64,000 nt of DNA from Flavobacterium sp. TR2 (GCF_025252405.1 NZ_CP104307.1:4960001-5024000), one strand, 5' to 3'. Counted from the stretch's first letter, positions 40,265-49,637 are shown. The notes: generated from the sequence alone by a model not told the origin. Numbers and translations are program-made.

Positions 40265-41530
40265 TTGAAAATTAATAAACTCAACAGCATCATTCTCTTA
40301 GGATTAGTCGCTATCATCAGTATTTTGGTGGCACAATTGCTATGGACAAAAGAGGCTTTTACAATCGAACAAAAAAAACTGAGCCAGAAAGCGCATATCG
40401 CCTTGCTTGAAGTGGCTAAAAAACTATACGAAGGAACCAATCACGAACTGCCGGTACAAAATCCGGTTCAGAAAATTGCAAATGACTATTATATTGTAAA
40501 TGTCGATAACGAATTTGAGCCTGATATTCTAGAATTCTATCTCAAAACGGAATTCAAAAAGGTGAATATCACCACCGATTTTGAGTATGCGATGTATAAT
40601 TGCCAAAGCGACGAAATGATTTATGGAGATTATATTTCGCTTTATAAGAAAAAAGCGGAATGCAAAAAGACCGTTTATTTTCCGAAGCATAAAAATCTGG
40701 TTTATTATTTTGCCGTGCGTTTTCCAAACGAGACGACTTATCTTTTCAGTTCGATGCGTTTTTGGTTTATTCTTTCAACTGCACTAATTCTCATTCTGCT
40801 TATTTATGTGTACTCGATTTTTACTCTTTTACAGCATAAAAAATATTCAGAACTGCAGCGCGATTTTATCAATAATATGACGCACGAATTTAAAACGCCG
40901 CTGGCCTCTATTCTGATTGCTTCAAAATATCTTATTGAGCAAAAGCCAATTAAAGAAGACAAAAAATTGTATACGTATACCGATATTATTATCAATCAGG
41001 GCAATAAATTGAATGGCCATATCGAAAAGATTCTGAATGTCGCAAAGGCCGATTATGCTCCTTTAGAACTTAAAAAAGAAAACATTTTAATTGTTCCGAT
41101 TATTGAAGAAGCAATTGAAAACATTAAATTAAAATATCCTGAAGCTTCTATTGCAATTGAAACAGTTTCTAGAGAATATTTACTCGAAACAGATACTTTT
41201 CATTTTGCTAATCTAGTGTACAATCTGTTGGATAATGCAATGAAATACTGCAATGAAAAGCCAGAAGTTACGATAAAAATCATCGAAAATAATAACTGTT
41301 TAAAACTGGAATTTATTGATAATGGAATTGGAATTAATCCTAAAAAAATATCTTTTATCTTTGATAAGTTTTACCGAGTGCAGAACGAAAAAAGTAACGA
41401 AGTCAACGGGTTTGGACTTGGTTTATATTATGTAAAAGAAATCTGCAGTCTGCAAAACTGGAAAATCAAAGCCGAAAACAATCAAGAAAAAGGCATTACT
41501 ATAACTTTATCAATTCCTTACAAAAAATGA
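40265..41530 (+). CDS. Two-transmembrane sensor histidine kinase
   Basis: A 421-residue kinase. Transmembrane segments at about 8-25 (SIILLGLVAIISILVAQLLW) and 163-188 (FWFILSTALILILLIYVYSIF) enclose a periplasmic sensor domain of roughly 135 residues. The catalytic part has His207 in NNMTHEFKTPLASI, N box NLLDNAMKYC, G1 DNGIGINP and G2 GFGLGLYYVKEI. The start is TTG at 40265, preceded by no better ATG in frame. The stop overlaps the start of the response regulator gene by four bases (ATGA). The pattern LNNMTHEFKTPL matches the Bacteroidota RprX-like kinases. The signal is unknown. Confidence 0.93.
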   Translation: MKINKLNSIILLGLVAIISILVAQLLWTKEAFTIEQKKLSQKAHIALLEVAKKLYEGTNHELPVQNPVQKIANDYYIVNVDNEFEPDILEFYLKTEFKKVNITTDFEYAMYNCQSDEMIYGDYISLYKKKAECKKTVYFPKHKNLVYYFAVRFPNETTYLFSSMRFWFILSTALILILLIYVYSIFTLLQHKKYSELQRDFINNMTHEFKTPLASILIASKYLIEQKPIKEDKKLYTYTDIIINQGNKLNGHIEKILNVAKADYAPLELKKENILIVPIIEEAIENIKLKYPEASIAIETVSREYLLETDTFHFANLVYNLLDNAMKYCNEKPEVTIKIIENNNCLKLEFIDNGIGINPKKISFIFDKFYRVQNEKSNEVNGFGLGLYYVKEICSLQNWKIKAENNQEKGITITLSIPYKK

Positions 41531-42213
41531 GAAACTTCAAAATACTATATGCCGAAGACGATGAAACCTTAGCGTTTTTAACCAAAGATAATTTGGAGCA
41601 GAACAATTATGAAGTGATTCATTGTCCTGATGGAAAATCGGCTCTGAAAATTTTTGAGGAAGAAGAATTTGACATTTGCATTTTTGATATTATGATGCCC
41701 AAAATGGATGGTTTTGAACTTGCCGAAGCCGTTCGAAAAATAGACCTTGATGTTCCGATTATTTTCCTTTCGGCCAAAACATTAAAAGAAGACCGCATTA
41801 AGGGACTGCGCTTAGGTGCCGATGATTATTTGGTAAAGCCTTTCAGCATTGAGGAATTGCTTTTGAAAATTGAAATTTTCTTAAAACGTTCGCAAAAAAA
41901 TATTCCAGCTGCCAAAACGATTTATGAAGTTGGCAAATATCAATTCGACACTAAAAACTTCATTCTTTTTAATGATGAGGAAAAAGTCGGTTTAACGCAG
42001 CGTGAAGCCGAATTGTTAAAACTTTTTCTAGACCATAAAAATTCTGTTTTGAAGAGAGAACAAATTTTAACCTCGCTATGGGGAACAGACGACTATTTTA
42101 TGGGTAGAAGTTTAGACGTTTTTATTTCGCGTCTTCGCAAAATCTTAGCAAACGAGCAAGGCATTTCGATAGAAAACCTGCACGGAATTGGGTTTAGGTT
42201 TTCTATTGGGTAA
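41527..42213 (+). CDS. OmpR-family response regulator
   Basis: A 228-residue regulator. The receiver domain has acidic residues in YAEDDE, the phospho-accepting Asp54 in CIFDIMMPKMDG and the Lys in LVKPF; the C-terminal winged helix (about 130-225) has LTQREAELLKLFLDHKNSVLKREQIL and RSLDVFISRLRKIL. It overlaps the histidine kinase gene by four bases, so the pair is a classic two-component system, resembling RprY of Bacteroides. Target genes are unknown. Confidence 0.95.
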   Translation: MRNFKILYAEDDETLAFLTKDNLEQNNYEVIHCPDGKSALKIFEEEEFDICIFDIMMPKMDGFELAEAVRKIDLDVPIIFLSAKTLKEDRIKGLRLGADDYLVKPFSIEELLLKIEIFLKRSQKNIPAAKTIYEVGKYQFDTKNFILFNDEEKVGLTQREAELLKLFLDHKNSVLKREQILTSLWGTDDYFMGRSLDVFISRLRKILANEQGISIENLHGIGFRFSIG

Positions 42214-42243
42214 AGCATTCCTGAGTTTTATACACGTACAGTT

Positions 42244-42372
42244 TGTCATTCCGACGGAGGAGGAATCTCCGCGGCAATATTCCACAAAGTTTTTCCAATC
42301 TTTGGCGAGCTGCTTGCGGAGATTGCTTCGCGAGTTCGCTATCGCTCGTGCCCTCGTTCCTCGGAATGGCAT
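42244..42372. repeat. Palindromic dispersed-type element after the response regulator gene
   Basis: About 129 bases bounded by TGTCATTCCGA and TCGGAATGGCA, an imperfect terminal inverted repeat, with an inner pair GGAATCTCCGC / GCGGAGATTGC. No frame. The TGTCATTCC / CGGAATG ends are the type found repeatedly between genes in flavobacteria. Related fragments occur at 34494-34560 and 44910-44929. Confidence 0.65.
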
Positions 42373-42399
42373 ACTAGACTTGAAATACTTTGATTTCAA

Positions 42400-42705
42400 T
42401 TAATAATTCAAAAATTCCAATTCAGGATTCATAGTTTTAATTAAAGCAATTTTCTTCTCCCTTCTCCAGCCTTTTATTTCCTTTTCTCTAGCAATCGCTT
42501 CTTGGATCCAAGTAAATTTTTCAAAGTATAATAAAAACTCCACATTATATTTTGAAGCAAAGGTTTTATTTCCAGCCAGAAGATTCTCTTTATGCTTTAT
42601 TAATCTGTTTTTCAAATTATTAGTAACTCCAACATAAAAAACAGATTTCGCTTTATTTGTCAAAATATAAATGAAATAGGTATGAAAACCTTCTTGTAAA
42701 TGCAT
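42400..42705 (-). CDS. GIY-YIG domain protein
   Basis: A small GIY-YIG nuclease-like protein of about 101 residues from the ATG at 42705 (MHLQEGFHTYFIYILTNK); an earlier ATG six codons upstream would add LLFTF and is less likely. Domain marks: YFIYILTNKAKSVFYVGVTNNLKNRLIKHKEN, with Tyr and Gly of the GIY/YIG pair as YIY and YVG, the Arg in NRLIKH and the Glu of IAREKEIKGWRREKK. Such short single-domain proteins of the UPF0213 type are common and often found between repeats; no function in repair has been shown for this group. Confidence 0.88.
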   Translation of the reverse strand: MHLQEGFHTYFIYILTNKAKSVFYVGVTNNLKNRLIKHKENLLAGNKTFASKYNVEFLLYFEKFTWIQEAIAREKEIKGWRREKKIALIKTMNPELEFLNY

Positions 42706-42800
42706 AAATGTAAATAATAACAATTCTGCTAAAAATAAAGAAAAATCTGTAAATTATTTTTCGAAAAACTTTGTATTTTTAATATCTAATTTTCTTGGAT

Positions 42801-43565
42801 ATGAAATTACATCATTTGCGAAATGCCACTTTGGTAATTGAAACAGAAAAGCATGTCATTTTAGTTGACCCAATGTTAGGTAAAAGAAAAACAATTCCGC
42901 CTTTTACTATTTTCAGATACAAGCCAAAACGAAATCCTCTGGTGGCACTGCCTAAAAACAGCCGTGATATTTTAAGTCGCGTAACGCACTGTTTGATAAC
43001 ACATTTACACCCAGATCATATAGACAAAGCAGGCGAAGTTTTTTTGAGACGAAAAAGCATTCCTGTAATCTGCAGTTCTAAGGACGAAAAAGCGCTTGTG
43101 CAAAGAGGATTAAGCGTGATTCAAACCTTGGAATATTGGGAACCGCAAAAATTTCTAGACGGAAAAATAACTGGAATTCCAGCCATTCACGGCTACGGAT
43201 TTGTTGCAAAATTGATGGGAAATGTAATGGGTTTTCTTATTGAGCTGGCAGATCAAAAATCCATTTATGTCAGCTCTGACACTATTTTTACAGAACACGT
43301 AGAAAAAGTGCTAACGCAATTTAAACCTGACATTTCGATTGTAGCCTGCGGCACTGCAAGGTTAGATTTTGGCCAGCCCTTGTTAATGCGAATGGATGAT
43401 ATTTTGAAATTTGCAACTCTTGCACCCGGCAAAGTTCTCGCCAATCATTTAGAAGCTTTAAACCATTGTCCGACCACGAGACTAGAATTAAGAACTGCCC
43501 TTTCAGATCATGGTCTTTTAGGCAAAACTTCTATTCCAAAAGACGGAGAATGCATTGAGTATTAA
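42801..43565 (+). CDS. Metallo-beta-lactamase-fold hydrolase (UlaG-like)
   Basis: A 255-residue MBL-fold protein from the ATG at 42801 (MKLHHLRNATLVIETEKHVILVDPMLG); the TTG two codons earlier is disfavoured. Metal-binding motif LITHLHPDHIDKAG, then ITGIPAIHGYG, an Asp in SSDTIFTEHV, and late His in LANHLEAL. The overall pattern resembles the UlaG-type L-ascorbate-6-phosphate lactonase/ribonuclease branch. No signal peptide, so cytoplasmic. It converges with the radical SAM gene (four-base overlap of the 3' ends). The substrate is unknown. Confidence 0.88.
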   Translation: MKLHHLRNATLVIETEKHVILVDPMLGKRKTIPPFTIFRYKPKRNPLVALPKNSRDILSRVTHCLITHLHPDHIDKAGEVFLRRKSIPVICSSKDEKALVQRGLSVIQTLEYWEPQKFLDGKITGIPAIHGYGFVAKLMGNVMGFLIELADQKSIYVSSDTIFTEHVEKVLTQFKPDISIVACGTARLDFGQPLLMRMDDILKFATLAPGKVLANHLEALNHCPTTRLELRTALSDHGLLGKTSIPKDGECIEY

Positions 43566-45760
43566 AGCACCAATAATCCAAATTCGCGCAAAGTGTTTAC
43601 AGGTTTAGAATACCAGAATAATTCGAAATCTTCCAATTCAGTTTCAAAATCATTTTTAACCTCCTGAAAAGTATAACTTTTAGAACCAGAAACTGCGATT
43701 TTTGATAAAATTGAAGCCAGCCACTCGCCTTCTTCTTTACCGGTTTGAATATTGAAACTTTCTTTTTTATCATGAAAAGTCAAGGACATCATTTCCCAGC
43801 TTCTTCCTTTTTTTGATTTTGTAAAGATTTCTGCAGCAGGTTTTCCTCCAAGCCAAACCACTTTTGCATTTGGTTTTGTATTGAAATCGTTTTGCTCCTC
43901 TAATGCATTAAAAATAAAATCGGGATGAATTTTGGTTTTCGGAATTTTAAAATCGAACCATTCTTGCAATTCGTAATCAAAACAAATTCCGTGCATAAAA
44001 TTAAAAAGCGATTTCTTTAATCCGAAACTGAATTTGTCATGATTAATTCCCGTTGCGTCTGTGTATTCAATATCGTTATTCGCAAAGGTTCCAATCGCTT
44101 CCGTTTTTTTGGTTACGCCAAACTGTTCAGGATACAATCCAACTGGGCTATGAGCCGTCAGAGCAAACTGATGCCAAAATCCTGACTGCAAAACTCCTGC
44201 TTCAAATAACTGGCGCACCATTTCGAGGCTGTCAACCGTCTCCTGAATAGTTTGCGTTGGGTATCCGTACATCAGATACGCGTGAACCATAATTCCAGCT
44301 TCGGTAAAATTTCGTGTGACTTTTGCGACTTGTTCAACAGTTACGCCTTTGTCAATTAATTTCAGCAATCGATCTGAAGCTACTTCAAGACCACCTGAAA
44401 CGGCAATACATCCAGAAGCTTTTAAGAGGAGACATAAATCTTTTGAAAAGCTTTTTTCAAAACGAATATTTGTCCACCAAGTTACTGCAAGCTTTCTTTT
44501 TAGAATTTCAAGCGCCAAAGCACGCATTAAAGCAGGCGGAGCGGCTTCATCCACAAAATGAAATCCGTTTTGGCCTGTCTGTTCTATTAATTCTTCTATT
44601 CGATCACAAAGCAGACTTGCCGCGACAGGCTCGTACACTTTGATGTAATCCAAAGAAATATCGCAGAAAGTACATTTTCCCCAATAGCAGCCATGCGCCA
44701 TTGTAAGTTTGTTCCAGCGCCCATCGCTCCACATTCTGTGCATCGGATTTACAATTTCCATCACCGAAATATATTTATCCAAAGGCAGATCTGAATAATC
44801 GGGCGTTCCTACTTGAGATTGTTTATAATCGTGCTTTAGCGAATCATTTTTATAGACAACTTCTTCGTTTTCTAATAAAAAAGTTCTTTTATAACGCTTA
44901 TCCTCCTTAGACTCCGCTCGGGATGACAGATTATCAACAAGTTCTTCAATTGGAACTTCGCCATCATCTAAAGTGATAAAATCAAAAAATTCAAAAACAC
45001 GTTTATCAGAAAGCGAACGCAATTCGGTATTAGGAAAACCTCCACCCATCGAAATTTTAATTTCAGGATGATTTTGTTTTACCCATTGCGCGCAACGAAA
45101 CGCACTATACAAATTTCCTGGAAAAGGAACAGAAATTAAAAATAAGGTTGGTTTTACGGCTTCAATTTTAGCTTTTAAAAGCGAAATTAAAATCGAATCG
45201 ATATAAGTTGGCTCTTGCTGTAAGGCTTCGTACAATTCATCAAAAGAATTGGCACTTCGACCTAAACGTTCTGCGTATCGGCTGAAACCAAAGTTTTCGT
45301 CTACACATTCGACAATAAAATCTGAAATATCTTCCAGATATAAAGTCGCCAAATGCTTTGCTTTGTCTTGAGTTCCCATCGAACCAAATGCCCAATCCAA
45401 TTCTTCTAATTGTGCAAAGCGAGAAGCTTCTGGCAGAAAATCTTCTTGACAAATCTGCAATGCTAAAGTTGGATTTTTTCCTTGAAGAAACTGAATTACA
45501 GAATCGATTGTTTTGATGTATTCATCTTGTAAGGCAAAAATTCTTTTACAGTTGTCGCTTGTTGGCTGTTGGCTGATGGATCGGAACAAGTCAGAAAGCC
45601 CTTTTTTTGAAAACAATTCCAAAATCACATCAATGCCTAAATCAGCCTGGACCGATTCGATATTTTTGGTATTCAGAAAACCTTTTATATACGCCGTTGC
45701 CGGATACGGGGTATTCAGTTGGGTAAATGGCGGCGTAATTACAAAAAGTTTCGTTTTCAA
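43562..45760 (-). CDS. B12-binding-domain radical SAM protein
   Basis: A 732-residue enzyme with an N-terminal B12-binding-like domain (about 1-260; LFVITPPFTQLNTPYPATAYI, FLISVPFPGNLYSAF) and a radical SAM core with cluster motif GCYWGKCTFCD near residues 356-366, followed by GGLEVASDRLLKLIDKGVTVEQV and MVHAYLMYGYPTQT. The C-terminal 200 residues are a domain of unknown role. The family modifies unknown substrates (methylation, cyclisation or ring rearrangement). At codons about 278-284 the reading contains LSSRAES, coded by CTGTCATCCCGAGCGGAGTC, matching a dispersed repeat fragment, so this stretch is probably an inserted repeat. The 3' end overlaps the MBL gene by four bases. Confidence 0.9.
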   Translation of the reverse strand: MKTKLFVITPPFTQLNTPYPATAYIKGFLNTKNIESVQADLGIDVILELFSKKGLSDLFRSISQQPTSDNCKRIFALQDEYIKTIDSVIQFLQGKNPTLALQICQEDFLPEASRFAQLEELDWAFGSMGTQDKAKHLATLYLEDISDFIVECVDENFGFSRYAERLGRSANSFDELYEALQQEPTYIDSILISLLKAKIEAVKPTLFLISVPFPGNLYSAFRCAQWVKQNHPEIKISMGGGFPNTELRSLSDKRVFEFFDFITLDDGEVPIEELVDNLSSRAESKEDKRYKRTFLLENEEVVYKNDSLKHDYKQSQVGTPDYSDLPLDKYISVMEIVNPMHRMWSDGRWNKLTMAHGCYWGKCTFCDISLDYIKVYEPVAASLLCDRIEELIEQTGQNGFHFVDEAAPPALMRALALEILKRKLAVTWWTNIRFEKSFSKDLCLLLKASGCIAVSGGLEVASDRLLKLIDKGVTVEQVAKVTRNFTEAGIMVHAYLMYGYPTQTIQETVDSLEMVRQLFEAGVLQSGFWHQFALTAHSPVGLYPEQFGVTKKTEAIGTFANNDIEYTDATGINHDKFSFGLKKSLFNFMHGICFDYELQEWFDFKIPKTKIHPDFIFNALEEQNDFNTKPNAKVVWLGGKPAAEIFTKSKKGRSWEMMSLTFHDKKESFNIQTGKEEGEWLASILSKIAVSGSKSYTFQEVKNDFETELEDFELFWYSKPVNTLREFGLLVL
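44910..44929 (-). repeat. In-frame dispersed repeat fragment within the radical SAM gene
   Basis: GACTCCGCTCGGGATGACAG inside the gene (plus-strand text). The same motif type (CTTCGCTCAGCCTGACA, TGTCATTCCGA) appears in the intergenic elements at 34494-34560 and 42244-42372. The gene stays in frame through it. Confidence 0.55.
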
Positions 45761-45897
45761 AAGGATTTATTTTTTTGCAAAAATACGGGATATTGTGGAT
45801 TTTTTTACTGAAAAGATTTTATTCGTCTGGCTTCTGACTTTTTAATTTGGATTTGTAGATATTTAATTACATTTGAAATGGCTTAATTTTTTTTTTT

Positions 45898-48800
45898 ATG
45901 AAACAAAAATTACTTTTCCTTTTTCTTTTTTATTCCTTTTTAATGCAAAGCCAATGTTTTGATTGCGCAAAAGTCTATGCTGGCTGGATTGGAGGTGCGG
46001 TTTTTGATTTAGAAAAAACAGACAATGCCGTGTTTGTAACTATAGGAACAAATCTTTCTGGCGCCAATAGAACCGATAGATCAGGACTTTACAAATATGA
46101 TTTAAATTGTAATCTTCTTTGGAAAAAAGAATTTCCCGATTCTACAATTGCCGATTATTTCTGTGCTGATGATCAGGGAAATTCGTACGTTTTGGTAAAA
46201 GAACTTTTAGGAGGAAATTACAACTCCGGGAGAGAGCCATTTGTTCTTGATGGTCTAGACTTTTATTTTGGCGTTACGCTTTATAAATTGTCTCCAAGCG
46301 GAAATGTTGTATGGAATCGTAAAATTGGCATTATAAACAACTTAGCAAAAAACGTTTACTACCATAATGGCTACATTTATGTCACCGGATCATTTAATAA
46401 TTCTATCAATATCAATAATCAAATTTTATTAAGTGATAATTCTTATTATGGACGAGCATTTGTTGCAAAATTTGATGTTGGAGGAAATTTAATTGATGCT
46501 AAAAAATATGGATCTGGCTTGGAGGTTCTTAAAACTTCTGAAATCGATAAAAATGGAAATATCTATTTCGGCAAAATTGGCCAGAACTATACTTCTTCCA
46601 CTATTTTCAAAGTCAATTCAAACTTAGAGATGGTGTGGAGTAAAGAAATTTCCAACAATGGCAATATCCTCAACAAAACCGTTTATAGACCAACTATATT
46701 GCATTATAACCCAATAAATGACAAACTATATTTATGGGGCTGTTTTGATCGAGATGTAAATGTTCTGGGAAATGTCTTTAATACAAATTCCCCAAGAAAT
46801 GATGTCACACAATCTATTTTGACAGAATTTAATCCTTCTAACGGAAATTTGGAACGATTTAAACAAATTAACAACAACACAATGCTTGAATATCCTGGAG
46901 AAGCCAATCTTCGACCAAGCAGTTTAAATAAAGCATATATGGCTGGAAAAGGCAATGAATTGTTTGTTTTTACCAGTTTTTCCAATACCATGATTTTTCC
47001 CAATGCAACTATTACATCAAGGAATTTAGGCGAAGATCTCGTACTCTTTAAAATGAATTTAGATACTTTTGAACCAGAGTATGTTTTAAAATCTACTGGT
47101 ACAAACCATTATACCAATAGCCTATCTCTAGATGCGGCAGGACCAATTAGATTTGACAAAGATGATTTGTTTTTAACCGCAAATTTTCAAAGCGAGCCCT
47201 TAATAATTAATAATTCGGTTATTTATGGCAATAGCGGAAACAATGAAGCAAATGGATTGCTTTATAAGCTTAAGGCCAGTACATCTCCGGCTAATAAAGG
47301 TGAAATACTGGCAGAAAACACTTGTTTTAATAAAGCTGTTAATTTTAATGTTAAAGGAACATTTGATTCAATACTTTGGAATTTCGATGATCCAAGTTCA
47401 ACAACAAACAATACTGCAGCAATAAACAATCCCCAGCATCAATTTACTGCTGTAGGAACATACAATGTTACTGCGACAATAAAATGCGGAAGTGAGACCC
47501 AAACCATAACTAAAGAAGTCAAAATTACCAATAGTCCCAATGACTTTACGCTAAATTCTATTTATTCTTGCGAAGCAAATGCTGGATCTGGCATTTCAAA
47601 TTCTTTTGACACCTCTGGCATACACGCAACCGTAATAGGAAATCAATCAGATTTAATTGTAGAATATAGGAATCAAAATGGAATCTCTTTACCAAGTCCG
47701 CTGCCAAATCCTTACACCAATACTGTAAAAAATGAAGAAATTATAACTGCAAAAAGTTATTTCAAAACAAATCCTTCTTGTTTTGTAGAGAAAGATTTTA
47801 AGCTAATTATCATTAGTAAACCGCAAAATCCTATTGCTAATACTACACAAACTTTCTGTATACAGCAAAACGCAACTTTAAATGAAATTCAAATTACAGG
47901 ACAAAGTATAAAATGGTACAATGCACAAACAGCTGGAGCACTTTTGTCTAATACAACTGCACTTCAAAATGGAGTGACTTATTTTGCATCACAAACTGTA
48001 AATGGTTGCGAAAGCGAAAGAACTCCTGTAACCATTAATATTCAGAATACGTTAGCTCCAACAGGAAATGCGAATCAATACTTTTGCATAGGACAGAATG
48101 CAACCCTTTCAAATATCGAAATTACAGGCGCTTCAATAAAATGGTACGATGCTCCAAGAAACGGATCTTTATTAGCAGAAACGACTAATCTTGCTAATGG
48201 CAAAACCTATTATGCTTCTCAAACTTTAAATAGTTGCGAAAGCCCTAGATTTGGAATTACAGTTTCATTTGTAAGCACTCCTAATGCGCCAACTGGAAAC
48301 TCAGAACAATCGTTTTGCAAAAGGGAAAATAAAACGCTCAACGATATTCAAATAACGGGACAAAATATAAAATGGTTTGACACCAGTTTTTCTGCCTCTG
48401 TTTTACCAGCTACAACTCTATTGGAAAACAACAGAACCTATTACGTTTCTCAAACTATTGGATGCGATAGTGACAGAATACCTATTTTGATTCATGTTTA
48501 CGATACTCCAATGCCAACAGGAAATAATAACCAGCAATTTTGCATCGATGAACTTTCAACAATTGCAGCTCTTAAAATTGCTGGAACTTCTCTAAAATGG
48601 TATGATGCTGCAACGAATGGGAATGCTTTACAAAAAACAGATTTGTTACAAAATGGAAAATACTATGTGAGTCAAACCCTAAACAACTGCGAAAGCGAAA
48701 GATTAGCAATTACTGTAAAAATACAAGACACGCAAATTCCAATTGCCGATTCTCCGCAGCAATTCTGCATCCAAAAAAATGCAAAAATTAGTGATATTGA

Positions 48801-49248
48801 AATTAATGGTCAAAATATTAAATGGTATGAAAGTTCTTCCGCTACAAATAATTTATCAGAATCGACTTCTCTTGAAAATGGAATTACCTATTATGCTTCT
48901 CAAACACTTAGCAATTGCGAAAGCGACAGAATTCCTGTCACAATAAATATTCTTGAGGCCACAGCTGGCGATTGCATTCATTTGGTTAATGATATTCCGT
49001 ATCCAAAGATCTTCACGCCAAATGGAGACGGCTTTAATGACACTTGGACAATAGACCCAGATTATTTAGCCCCTAATTCATCTATTAGAATATTTGATCG
49101 TTACGGAAAATTAATCAAGGAATTGACATTAAACTCTTCATGGAACGGAACTTACCTCGGAAATCAACAACCAGCCTCAGACTATTGGTTTACCGTTACC
49201 AGGATAAACGGAACAGAATATAGAGGGCATTTTTCTTTAAAAAGATAA
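45898..49248 (+). CDS. Gliding-motility/T9SS type B secreted protein with PKD and Ig-like repeats
   Basis: A 1116-residue secreted protein. Signal MKQKLLFLFLFYSFLMQSQC. The N-terminal half (about 20-470) is beta-rich with repeated sequence such as SPSGNVVWNRKIG and ATNTFEPEYVL-like units resembling beta-propeller or adhesin folds. A PKD domain follows (about 505-545; WNFDDPSSTTNNTAAINNPQHQF). Five repeats of about 76 residues each (about 640-1020) share FCIxxNATLxxIxITGxxIKWY and YYASQTLNxCES. The last about 85 residues (IFTPNGDGFNDTWTI, RIFDRYGKLIKEL, WFTVTRINGTEYRGHFSLKR) form the C-terminal gliding motility domain, the type B sorting signal of the type IX system. Expected to end up on the cell surface or outside. 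Ligand unknown. Confidence 0.93.
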   Translation: MKQKLLFLFLFYSFLMQSQCFDCAKVYAGWIGGAVFDLEKTDNAVFVTIGTNLSGANRTDRSGLYKYDLNCNLLWKKEFPDSTIADYFCADDQGNSYVLVKELLGGNYNSGREPFVLDGLDFYFGVTLYKLSPSGNVVWNRKIGIINNLAKNVYYHNGYIYVTGSFNNSININNQILLSDNSYYGRAFVAKFDVGGNLIDAKKYGSGLEVLKTSEIDKNGNIYFGKIGQNYTSSTIFKVNSNLEMVWSKEISNNGNILNKTVYRPTILHYNPINDKLYLWGCFDRDVNVLGNVFNTNSPRNDVTQSILTEFNPSNGNLERFKQINNNTMLEYPGEANLRPSSLNKAYMAGKGNELFVFTSFSNTMIFPNATITSRNLGEDLVLFKMNLDTFEPEYVLKSTGTNHYTNSLSLDAAGPIRFDKDDLFLTANFQSEPLIINNSVIYGNSGNNEANGLLYKLKASTSPANKGEILAENTCFNKAVNFNVKGTFDSILWNFDDPSSTTNNTAAINNPQHQFTAVGTYNVTATIKCGSETQTITKEVKITNSPNDFTLNSIYSCEANAGSGISNSFDTSGIHATVIGNQSDLIVEYRNQNGISLPSPLPNPYTNTVKNEEIITAKSYFKTNPSCFVEKDFKLIIISKPQNPIANTTQTFCIQQNATLNEIQITGQSIKWYNAQTAGALLSNTTALQNGVTYFASQTVNGCESERTPVTINIQNTLAPTGNANQYFCIGQNATLSNIEITGASIKWYDAPRNGSLLAETTNLANGKTYYASQTLNSCESPRFGITVSFVSTPNAPTGNSEQSFCKRENKTLNDIQITGQNIKWFDTSFSASVLPATTLLENNRTYYVSQTIGCDSDRIPILIHVYDTPMPTGNNNQQFCIDELSTIAALKIAGTSLKWYDAATNGNALQKTDLLQNGKYYVSQTLNNCESERLAITVKIQDTQIPIADSPQQFCIQKNAKISDIEINGQNIKWYESSSATNNLSESTSLENGITYYASQTLSNCESDRIPVTINILEATAGDCIHLVNDIPYPKIFTPNGDGFNDTWTIDPDYLAPNSSIRIFDRYGKLIKELTLNSSWNGTYLGNQQPASDYWFTVTRINGTEYRGHFSLKR
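47818..48957 (+). repeat. Five in-gene tandem repeats encoding Ig-like domains
   Basis: About 228 bases each, encoding the units that begin near PxANTTQTFC, PTGNANQYFC, PTGNSEQSFC, PTGNNNQQFC and PIADSPQQFC. They share CAAACTTTCTG-like and AAAATGGTA-like segments but are not identical, so the duplication is old. Confidence 0.8.
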
Positions 49249-49262
49249 TCAGTTATAGCAAA

Positions 49263-49288
49263 AAAGGTTCGTTGGAAAACGAACCTTT
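49263..49288 (+). terminator. Terminator of the T9SS protein gene
   Basis: Arms AAAGGTTCGTT and AACGAACCTTT around GGAA, 14 bases after the stop codon, followed by CTTATTTAAAATTTT. Confidence 0.7.
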
Positions 49289-49364
49289 CTTATTTAAAAT
49301 TTTATAATACAATGCATTACCAATTCTACTAGAATAATTATTATTTTTATCATGACTTCTAGAT

Positions 49365-49637
49365 TTACAGTTGTTCTTTCTTTTTCAGAATCCTAAATTT
49401 CAGATAAGAGTAAGCAATAGGCACAATGGCTATAGTAAAAACAATGGCCAAAAACACTTTAGCGAAAATAGCACTGTCAAAAATTAAGCCTCCCAAAATA
49501 ATGATCAGCCCGGCAATAAACCAAAGTTTGCCAGCAAATAGGTGTGTCGTTTTCCAGACTTCTTGATTTTCTAAAGTCCGCGGTGTCTTAATTCCGACAA
49601 AATAATTGGGTCTAAAAAAAAGCAGTAATTTTTTACA
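49365..49637 (-). pseudogene. Remnant of an SdpI-family membrane protein gene
   Basis: The minus-strand frame reads RPNYFVGIKTPRTLENQEVWKTTH, then a hydrophobic region (LWFIAGLIIILGGLIFD) and ends KFRILKKKEQL with a stop at 49365. This is the C-terminal part of SdpI-like proteins (immunity/signalling membrane proteins), whose conserved motif NYFIGIRTPWTLEN lies just before the end region. The frame has no start codon and runs into a stop at 49638-49640, at the edge of the terminator hairpin of the MHS gene. The N-terminal half is therefore missing. Confidence 0.7.

Noticed and set aside
42400..42705. GIY-YIG protein as a homing endonuclease of a mobile intron
   Set aside because: It is a short UPF0213-like single domain, common in genomes; no intron or interrupted gene is seen around it.
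47818..48957. Repetitive DNA as a CRISPR array
   Set aside because: Units are about 228 bases, divergent and code for protein; no short identical repeats with unique spacers.
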